From assembly GCF_017498525.1 (NCBI RefSeq), contig NZ_CP071796.1, forward strand, positions 3,782,001 to 3,846,000: DNA of 64,000 nucleotides, read 5' to 3'. This document shows, one piece after another, positions 58,197 to 64,000 of this stretch (positions within the stretch are counted from its first letter, which is position 1; every line of letters begins with the position of its first letter). Source of the DNA: Ottowia testudinis. Lineage in GTDB: Bacteria; Pseudomonadota; Gammaproteobacteria; Burkholderiales; Burkholderiaceae_C. The translations under genes were made by a program, and so were the position numbers. Under the pieces are notes generated by a model. That model was not told where the DNA came from and searched no databases. It saw nothing but the letters and a program-made list of their open reading frames with translations.

Positions 58197-59564
58197 TTAT
58201 TCCTTTTTCGCTGGCTGGGTAGCATTTGCGCCAGGTTCGCCGAGCACGCGGTCAATGTCCGCAGCCGTGCGATGCGCCTCAGCCAATGCTTTGAGGTATT
58301 GGGACTTGGCGGCAAAGTAGGTGCGTTGTGCATCCAGCACTTCCAAGAAGTTGAACTTGCCGTTTTCAAACCCGACGGTGGCCGCGTCGTAGGCACTTTT
58401 GGCCCCAGGTAAGACATCCCGTTGCAAGACGTCGACTTCCCCACGAATGGATTCCAGCCGCTCGCGGGCTTGCAATACGTCCGTGCTGACTCGCATGTTC
58501 AAAGCTTGGAGTTCGTCCCGCGCCTTGTCTTCGCGCTTCAGCGCTTCCAACAAGTTGCCCTGATTGCGATCAAACAATGGCAAAGGCACAGAAACACCGA
58601 GCATTAGTTGACTGCGGCTCTGTTCATTCGCGTCTTTGACGCGCTTCACTCCGACACTGACGTTGAGATCCGAATTGCGTTTACTGCGCTCCAGCTCAAG
58701 CAAGGATCTGCGCTGCTCAATTTCCAATTGCGCTCTACGTACCGTGGGTGATACGGCCAAGCGTTGCTGGATATCGTCTAAAGAAGGTGTTGCTGGTAAT
58801 TGATCAACATTACCCACGACGAAGGCAAATCTTGGCGGATTGGATCCCAACAAGCTGCTCAGTCGCGCTCGGGCGCTGCGTTGCTCACTCTGGGCCTGTG
58901 CCAATTCGACTCGCACACCCGCTTCGGCCACCCGTGCCTTGGTTTCTTCGACCGGAGAAACCTTGCCCGCTGCCACGCGTTTGGCAACAGCATCAGTAGC
59001 GCGCTTTGCCAGATCGACACCAGCCTCGGCCAATGCGGCACGTTCTTGTGCCGCCAAAGCCTCGAAGAAGGCAGCGACCACAGCGGCACGAATTTCGACG
59101 CGGCGCAAGTTCAGTTCTTCGACTGCGATGTCGCGTCCTCGCTCTGCTGCTGCAATACGAGCAGCGCGTTTGCCGCCCATTTCGACGGGCAAGCTGATCT
59201 GCACACCGTGGGCTCGTGATTTGGCTGTCGCATCTTCTAACGTATATGCCAACTCGGGATTGGGGCGAGCCTGACCCTGAATGATCTGACCTTGCGTAGC
59301 CTCGATTTCTCGCCTTGCGACAGCCAGATCCAGATTGCTGTCCAAGGCTAAATCGATAGCCTTTTGCAGCGTCAGGATCGTTGCCGCTTCGCTCTTCAAG
59401 CCGCTTCTAGCGGCTGGATGGTTGTCTTGTGCTGCTGGTAGCGCCTGAGCGAAAGCTGCCCCTACAGTGAGCGCTACGAGCAAACTCGCAGCAACCGCAA
59501 CTCTTGATGTGCGGAGGACGGAGACTGACTTCCGTCGTTTGTGATTTTGATAACTCTTTAACAT
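58197..59564 (-). CDS. czcC: CzcC outer-membrane efflux channel (TolC family)
   Basis: 455 residues. Signal sequence VAVAASLLVALTVGAAFAQA after a long basic leader (KSYQNHKRRKSVSVLRTSR). Two OEP repeats of long helices: ILTLQKAIDLALDSNLDLAV, AVVAAFFEALAAQERAALAE and, in repeat 2, LGVSVPLPLFDRNQGNLLEA, GFENGKFNFLEVLDAQRTYF. TolC-family trimers form the outer-membrane exit. GGAG precedes the start. 170 bases without a gene separate it from czcI; I see no clear regulatory site there. Confidence 0.92.
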   Translation of the reverse strand: MLKSYQNHKRRKSVSVLRTSRVAVAASLLVALTVGAAFAQALPAAQDNHPAARSGLKSEAATILTLQKAIDLALDSNLDLAVARREIEATQGQIIQGQARPNPELAYTLEDATAKSRAHGVQISLPVEMGGKRAARIAAAERGRDIAVEELNLRRVEIRAAVVAAFFEALAAQERAALAEAGVDLAKRATDAVAKRVAAGKVSPVEETKARVAEAGVRVELAQAQSEQRSARARLSSLLGSNPPRFAFVVGNVDQLPATPSLDDIQQRLAVSPTVRRAQLEIEQRRSLLELERSKRNSDLNVSVGVKRVKDANEQSRSQLMLGVSVPLPLFDRNQGNLLEALKREDKARDELQALNMRVSTDVLQARERLESIRGEVDVLQRDVLPGAKSAYDAATVGFENGKFNFLEVLDAQRTYFAAKSQYLKALAEAHRTAADIDRVLGEPGANATQPAKKE

Positions 59565-59734
59565 CCGATTCTCCAGTGATATTCAAATACACGAGGGAAT
59601 CGGCGGAGAGCGATCCAAATGATCGCCTGCTCGTCGTTACGTCAGCCGAGCGAGGTCGGCTTGATACGGCCACGCGCTAAGCGTATCCGTTCATAGGTAA
59701 TGACGAAAAGGGAAAGGAGCGCGATCCCCGCCGA

Positions 59735-60088
59735 TCAGGCGAGGACACACCACTTAGGGCGTTCAAGGTGTTCAAAAGGGGGCGGAGAGAGCCGAGCCCC
59801 ATAGTCTGCTGTATACAGAAACGATTCGGCCAATGATGCAATCGTGACTGCCCCAGACAAGGCCGACAAACATCCCGCGTGACAGGATGCGCAATCGGGA
59901 TCACCACCGATGGTCTTGGCTGGATCGGAAGATGCGTCTTTGCCATCCGCAGTCTTGTGCTGATGGTCATGGTGACCAAAGTGCTTGGCTGCGGCACCGT
60001 TTTCGTGTTGACAATAGGTTGCTGCTACCGCCCAGCTAAACTGTAACGGGATGAACATCAGCATAAAAATCGCCAGCAATTTGCGCAT
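59735..60088 (-). CDS. czcI: CzcI-type small regulatory/periplasmic protein of the czc operon
   Basis: 117 residues. Signal peptide (MRKLLAIFMLMFIPLQFSWA). Mature N-terminus CQHENGAAAKHFGHHDHQHK is His-rich and matches the CzcI pattern; a central DPDCASCHAGCLSALSG carries three Cys. CzcI genes precede czcCBA and modulate its expression or metal response. The order here is czcI, C, B, A, as in Cupriavidus. A palindrome lies upstream. Confidence 0.85.
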   Translation of the reverse strand: MRKLLAIFMLMFIPLQFSWAVAATYCQHENGAAAKHFGHHDHQHKTADGKDASSDPAKTIGGDPDCASCHAGCLSALSGAVTIASLAESFLYTADYGARLSPPPFEHLERPKWCVLA

Positions 60089-60101
60089 AATAGGCTGAAT
60101 T

Positions 60102-60128
60102 ATATTGACTTTAGATATCTGTCAATAT
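60102..60128. promoter_or_regulatory. Inverted repeat upstream of czcI
   Basis: ATATTGAC (60102-60109), 11 bases including AGATATCT, then GTCAATAT (60121-60128): exact 8-bp inverted arms, starting 14 bases upstream of the czcI start. Likely operator or promoter of the czc operon. The regulator is unknown; the neighbouring CadR or CopR do not obviously match it. Confidence 0.55.
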
Positions 60129-60152
60129 TTTCATGTAGCAATATTTCAAAAT

Positions 60153-60887
60153 TCATTTGCCACGGATATTAGCCACATTGCTATTCATCCAATGTCGCAC
60201 AACATGCTTGTATAGCCACTGCTTTAAGCCTGACAAATTGGTGCCTCTTTCAGCATAGAAAGCATCTGGCGAATCATAAATACCAAGGTCAGCATTGATG
60301 CCATCTTTCTGGATGTAAGTGTCCTCTCCTTGCCACTCAATGCGCGGAGATTGCAGATCAGGAGTTGCAGCTCCATAACCACAGAATGCGCCACGATGAT
60401 CAGCAAACCGAACTTGAAGGGCACAAAGATAGGTGCGGTCAAGAATGAAGCCCTCTAGGTTAACCCACCGACCCTCGAACCAGACTTCCACCCAACTGTG
60501 GATGATACTTTTCGGTGCAAGTGAATAAGCGATACCCGTGATAGCCCCTTTCTGGAGGGCTTTGTGGATGGTGAAGCCATGGAATCTACACGGTATATCA
60601 AGCGCGCGAAGCAAAGCCATCAACAACGTGCCTTTGGTGTTGCATTGCCCCATGCCATCGGACAGCACCCGTGATGCAGGCAAGTCGTCCGACTCGTTGT
60701 AGCCAAAGGCAATCTCATCCTTAACAAAGTTGTAGGCTGCGCCAATCCTGTCTTTGGTTTCTAGCTCTCGCCAGGCTCGTCGGGCAAGCAATGACTGGAT
60801 TGCTTCATGCCCAAAATCTAACAGTGGCGTGGGCTTGATCAGATCGGCGAGCGAAACAGTATCTATGGTCTTCACAAGCTCAATCAC
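60153..60887 (-). CDS. Transglutaminase-like domain protein coupled to CadA
   Basis: 244 residues, no signal peptide. The papain-like transglutaminase core has the catalytic Cys in LSDGMGQCNTKGTLLMALLR, and the His in KSIIHSWVEVWFEGRWVNLE, with the third residue expected soon after in that block. It is most like bacterial transglutaminase/cysteine-protease-like domains of unknown role. Its start overlaps the end of the cadA gene by 8 bases, so it is translationally coupled to it. A role in metal tolerance is inferred only from this position. Confidence 0.78.
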   Translation of the reverse strand: MIELVKTIDTVSLADLIKPTPLLDFGHEAIQSLLARRAWRELETKDRIGAAYNFVKDEIAFGYNESDDLPASRVLSDGMGQCNTKGTLLMALLRALDIPCRFHGFTIHKALQKGAITGIAYSLAPKSIIHSWVEVWFEGRWVNLEGFILDRTYLCALQVRFADHRGAFCGYGAATPDLQSPRIEWQGEDTYIQKDGINADLGIYDSPDAFYAERGTNLSGLKQWLYKHVVRHWMNSNVANIRGK

Positions 60888-63126
60888 CTGTTTTTTGTTT
60901 CAGCAGACGCAACCCGTTGAAGACCACCAGCAGGCTTGCCCCCATATCCGCGAACACCGCCATCCACATGGAAGCGTTGTCAAAAATCGCTAGCACCAGA
61001 AACACTACCTTGATGCCAAGCGCAAGCGCAATGTTTTGCCAAAGCACAGCATGGGTGCGTTTGGAGAGCCGTATGGTTTCCGGCAGACGCCGCAGGTCAT
61101 CATTCATCACCACCACATCTGCCGCTTCCATGGCCGTGTGGGTGCCTGCGCCGCCCATGGCAAAGCCTATGTCGGCTTTGGCAAGCGCTGGCGCGTCATT
61201 GATACCGTCGCCCGTCATGGCTGTGTTGCCATACCGTTGTTGGAGCTCACTGATGGCCTGTAACTTGTCTTCTGGCAGCAAGTTGCCGCGCACTTCAGCG
61301 ATCCCCGCTTGAGAGGCTACTGTGCGGGCGGTTGCAATGTTGTCGCCAGTCAGCATGACTGGGGTCACGCCAAGTGACTTCAGATCAGCCACTGCTTGTG
61401 CGGAAGAGGGCTTAATCGTGTCAGCTACCGCACAAATAGCCAGCACTTGCTCCTTGTTGGCCAAGAGTGTGGCGGTACGCCCCGCCTGTTCATGAACTGC
61501 CAAGCGAGCTTCGAGTTCAGCCGAACATTGGCCTCGTTCTTCAATCCAGCGGTGATTGGCAAGCACATAGGGCTGCCCGTCAATAACCCCTTGCACGCCA
61601 CGACCAGCAACTGCCTGAAAGTCAGCAACATCTTGAGTGCTGGTTGTTGACACTCCTTCTGCAATGGCTTTGGACACTGGGTGATCTGATCGAATGGCTA
61701 GACTCTTTGCCAGCCCTTCCAAGAGCGTTGTGTTGGAATTGGTGTCAACGGCCTCTAAGGCAACTAGTTTGGGCTTGCCCTCAGTGATAGTGCCTGTCTT
61801 GTCCAATGCCACTGCTTTGATCTTGCGCGCATCCTCCAGGTACACGCCTCCTTTGATCAAAATGCCTCGGCGTGCCCCGGCTGCCAAGCCGCTCACCACT
61901 GTGACTGGCGTAGAGATGACCAAAGCGCAAGGGCAGGCGATGACCAGCAACACCAGCGCCTTATAAACGGCTTGCATCCAAGTCAAACCCATGAACCAAG
62001 GTGTCAATAAAGCAACGGCGATAGCCAGGATGAACACGGCAGGTGTGTAAATGGCGGCAAACCGATCGACAAAGCGTTGCGTCGGCGCACGGGAAGATTG
62101 TGCTTGTTCGACTGCATGAATGATGCGCGCCAGAGTGCTGTCGGAAGCGGGTGCAGTAACACGAAATTCCAGCGCGGCTGACTGGTTGATAGTGCCTGCG
62201 TAGACCTCGTCACCAATGGTTTTGTCTATTGGAAGGCTTTCACCAGTCACAGGCGACTGATCAATGGCACTCTGCCCAAGTGTCACGATGCCATCGAGCG
62301 GAACCCGCTCTCCCGGACGGATGCGCACGACCGACTCGACGACCACCTCTTTGACACCAGTGCGCACCCAGCTGCCATCCTTTTGCCTCACCTCAGCCTC
62401 TTCGGGTGCAAGTGCCAGCAAGCTCTTGATCGCACCGCGTGCCCGATCCACCGCTCGCGCCTCGATGGCCTCGGCTATAGCGTACAAGGCCATCACCATG
62501 GCCGCTTCGGGCCACTGGCCTATTAAGAAGGCGCCAGTAACGGCCACCGTCATCAATGCATTGATGTTCAATCTTCCCTGCAGCAATGCGGAAAGACCTT
62601 TACCGTAAACCGAAAAACCTGCCAGCGCGATAGCCGCCGCGGCAAGAGCCATGCCAAGGGCTTTGGCCGGCAAGCTCACCGGAAAGGCGAATGCCAAGCC
62701 TTCAGCAGCCATGGCCAGCGCCAACGCACAGATCAGCTTGCCCCAAGATGCCCAAAAGCCAGATGACTGAGTTATAGGAGCAGTGCCTGTTTGGTCTTCT
62801 GATCCGACAGCTTCTGGCTTAAAGCCCGCTTTGCGAATCGCGTTCAGCGCCATCAACAGTGCCTGCTCATCAGCATCGATGGCCAGTTCACGGCTTCCCA
62901 AGTTGAACTGCAGACCGCGAATGCCTGACAAACCATCCAGCGCACGACGAATTTCTGACTCTTCCGAGGCGCAGTCCATGTTCTCGATGCGAAACCGCTT
63001 TGAAGCAGCCATCCTGGCATTGGACGAGACAGAAGCCATCGCGACTGGTGTCTTAGTGCATCCGTTGGAACACGAAGTCTCGGCTTGTTGATGTTGGTGG
63101 GTAGAGCTCAAGATTTTCTCCTTCAT
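60880..63126 (-). CDS. cadA: Cd/Zn/Pb-translocating P-type ATPase (CadA/ZntA)
   Basis: 748 residues. A Cys/His-rich tail (THQHQQAETSCSNGCTKTP) precedes one HMA-like domain at about 43-110, whose metal loop is ENMDCASEESEIRRAL (D-C-A-S-E-E, so CxxE instead of CxxC). The P1B core: TGE in PVTGESLPI, membrane motif C398-P-C400 in IACPCALVISTP, DKTGTITEG, and [20 protein letters not shown]. The CPCALVIST type and C-terminal MGASLLVVFNGLRLL place it with Zn/Cd/Pb pumps. Divergent from CadR with a MerR-type promoter between, so Cd/Pb-inducible. Confidence 0.92.
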   Translation of the reverse strand: MKEKILSSTHQHQQAETSCSNGCTKTPVAMASVSSNARMAASKRFRIENMDCASEESEIRRALDGLSGIRGLQFNLGSRELAIDADEQALLMALNAIRKAGFKPEAVGSEDQTGTAPITQSSGFWASWGKLICALALAMAAEGLAFAFPVSLPAKALGMALAAAAIALAGFSVYGKGLSALLQGRLNINALMTVAVTGAFLIGQWPEAAMVMALYAIAEAIEARAVDRARGAIKSLLALAPEEAEVRQKDGSWVRTGVKEVVVESVVRIRPGERVPLDGIVTLGQSAIDQSPVTGESLPIDKTIGDEVYAGTINQSAALEFRVTAPASDSTLARIIHAVEQAQSSRAPTQRFVDRFAAIYTPAVFILAIAVALLTPWFMGLTWMQAVYKALVLLVIACPCALVISTPVTVVSGLAAGARRGILIKGGVYLEDARKIKAVALDKTGTITEGKPKLVALEAVDTNSNTTLLEGLAKSLAIRSDHPVSKAIAEGVSTTSTQDVADFQAVAGRGVQGVIDGQPYVLANHRWIEERGQCSAELEARLAVHEQAGRTATLLANKEQVLAICAVADTIKPSSAQAVADLKSLGVTPVMLTGDNIATARTVASQAGIAEVRGNLLPEDKLQAISELQQRYGNTAMTGDGINDAPALAKADIGFAMGGAGTHTAMEAADVVVMNDDLRRLPETIRLSKRTHAVLWQNIALALGIKVVFLVLAIFDNASMWMAVFADMGASLLVVFNGLRLLKQKTGD

Positions 63127-63132
63127 GGATGA

Positions 63133-63163
63133 ATTAAAAACCCTGTAGTCACTACAATGTCAA
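63133..63163 (-). promoter_or_regulatory. MerR-type cadA promoter with 19-bp spacer
   Basis: On the minus strand, -35 TTGACA (63158-63163) and -10 TTTAAT (63133-63138) are 19 bases apart, the long spacing typical of MerR-family targets. Between them TGTAGT-G-ACTACA (63144-63156) is a perfect dyad, like the operators of ZntR/CadR/PbrR. Confidence 0.85.
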
Positions 63164-63205
63164 GCATCTCGCTCAAAAATTTCTTTCAGTCCTCAAAGCC
63201 AACCC

Positions 63206-63670
63206 ATGAAAATCGGCGAACTCGCCAAGGCGACCCACACACAAGTAGAAACCATTCGATATTACGAGCGCGAAGGCTTGCTGCTAGAAACGGCTCGCAC
63301 CGAAGGAAATTACCGGATGTACGGTGACAAGCATGTGGATCGGCTGTCTTTTATCCGGCACTGCCGGAGCCTGGACATGACGCTGCACGAAATCCGGATA
63401 TTGCTGCGTTTCAAGGATTCGCCGCACGAAAACTGCGCACAGGTTAATGATCTGCTAGACGATCACATCGGTCATGTGGCCGCTCGCATCAAAGAATTGA
63501 AGGCGCTGGAACGACAGCTCAAAATTTTGCGTGATACCTGTCGTGAGTCTCAGCAAGCCAGCCAATGCGGCATTTTGACCGGATTGTCCACGGCATCGCG
63601 CGACGAGCCCAAATCCGAATCTCACAAACATCATGTTCATGGGGCGCACAGTCTCAAACAAAGGCGTTGA
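63206..63670 (+). CDS. cadR: Cd(II)/Pb(II)-responsive MerR-family regulator
   Basis: 154 residues. The N-terminal MerR helix-turn-helix (MKIGELAKATHTQVETIRYY, EREGLLLETARTEGNYRMYG) and a long dimer helix (HIGHVAARIKELKALERQLK) are clear. Metal ligands are Cys 77 (ENCAQVND) and C112/C121 in DTCRESQQASQCGILTG, the pattern of CadR/PbrR. A His-rich tail (SHKHHVHGAH) adds a second site, as in Pseudomonas CadR. Activates the divergent cadA gene through the promoter at 63133-63163. Confidence 0.92.
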   Translation: MKIGELAKATHTQVETIRYYEREGLLLETARTEGNYRMYGDKHVDRLSFIRHCRSLDMTLHEIRILLRFKDSPHENCAQVNDLLDDHIGHVAARIKELKALERQLKILRDTCRESQQASQCGILTGLSTASRDEPKSESHKHHVHGAHSLKQRR

Positions 63671-63682
63671 GCGCGCGCGGTA

Positions 63683-64000
63683 TCAACCAATTAGTCGCGC
63701 GTTTGCCTCACGTCTGGCGACAAGTCCCGGCAACACCCTTCCGCCGCCATGTATCCAGCGGCGCAGTTCGCGGGCTACTTCAGGCCAGTTACGTTGATTC
63801 ACCCGACGCCGCAGGGTTGAAGTCTGCAGCCGTCCAGCCCCAAGGTTGAAGGTGAAGTCCACCATCGCCGCCAGACGGTTCTCGGGCTCGGCAGCCAGTA
63901 CCGGACAGTGCCGCAGCGTCGCAGCCAGCGCCGCCTGCAGGTCTTGCGCCAGATACAGCTCACCCTGCTCTTGGGTGATAGCTGGATGATCAGGTTGGCA
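63683..64000 (-). CDS. Phage-type lysozyme (GH24), 5' end outside the window
   Basis: The frame stays open from the stop at 63683 to the right edge, giving at least 105 residues, partial at the N-terminus. It includes ITQEQGELYLAQDLQAALAA, LAAMVDFTFNLGAGRLQTST, LRRRVNQRNWPEVARELRRW and VLPGLVARREANARL. These match the second half of T4-type/endolysin GH24 lysozymes (the FxFNxG, L-x-R-R-x-N and GL-x-x-RR-x-x-E blocks). The catalytic Glu would be in the missing part. GC is high again, so it lies outside the metal island or belongs to a different element such as a prophage remnant. Confidence 0.75.
   Translation of the reverse strand, partial: CQPDHPAITQEQGELYLAQDLQAALAATLRHCPVLAAEPENRLAAMVDFTFNLGAGRLQTSTLRRRVNQRNWPEVARELRRWIHGGGRVLPGLVARREANARLIG

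Overview
The window looks like chromosomal DNA of a Betaproteobacterium of the order Burkholderiales, most likely a Comamonadaceae-type organism (Acidovorax, Ottowia, Comamonas and relatives). The signs are very GC-rich coding DNA from the left end to about 41.5 kb, several Bug/TctC periplasmic binding proteins without their membrane partners, a DUF1840 protein, a 2-aminobenzoyl-CoA monooxygenase/reductase cluster, and liv-type ABC operons that carry their own acyl-CoA ligases. This is inference from gene content; no rRNA or tRNA gene was seen.

Region 1 (1-18.3 kb) is a patchwork of small-molecule metabolism and export. It holds a creatininase-family hydrolase, a Bug binding protein, and a minus-strand chain of MocR regulator, GST, PhzF, VOC protein, PLP ammonia-lyase and histidine phosphatase. 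A second chain holds LysE and EamA exporters, a cupin, an aminotransferase and an acetyltransferase, divergent from another MocR regulator with a clear operator between. FabI, a WYL regulator divergent from a LysE exporter, a PHB-depolymerase-like esterase and a ribbon-helix-helix regulator follow.

Region 2 (18.3-25.5 kb, minus strand) is a cluster for aerobic breakdown of 2-aminobenzoate (anthranilate) or a close analogue through its CoA thioester: monooxygenase/reductase fusion, MarR regulator, enoyl-CoA hydratase, acyl-CoA dehydrogenase, aryl-CoA ligase and a RidA protein. Region 3 (25.6-38.3 kb) has a Bug binding protein and a complete branched-chain-amino-acid-type ABC transporter with two binding proteins and two acyl-CoA-ligase-family enzymes. 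A Crp/Fnr regulator lies next to it, and two matching 18-bp palindromes suggest its target sites. Region 4 (38.4-41.6 kb) is housekeeping: an rRNA pseudouridine synthase and htpG, the latter with a long extra acidic/alanine-rich segment.

Region 5 (about 41.6-63.67 kb) has visibly lower GC and different codon use and looks like an acquired metal-resistance island. It starts with an AbiE toxin-antitoxin pair whose promoter carries a perfect palindrome. Next come a copper module (CopS/CopR two-component system, divergent multicopper oxidase, CopB, cupredoxin, DUF411 protein, Met-rich protein, Cu P-type ATPase), a czcICBA zinc/cobalt/cadmium RND efflux operon with two accessory periplasmic proteins, and a CadA-type ATPase with a transglutaminase-like partner and a divergent CadR regulator. 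At the far right edge GC rises again and a phage-type lysozyme gene runs off the window.

The most unusual signal is a family of short (about 55-70 bp) interspersed repeats in the GC-rich part. They share a core like AGCTGCTNGCGCTT-N-AAGCGC-N-GGCC. Most copies lie inside open reading frames, in frame, at linkers or surface loops, much like Rickettsia palindromic elements.
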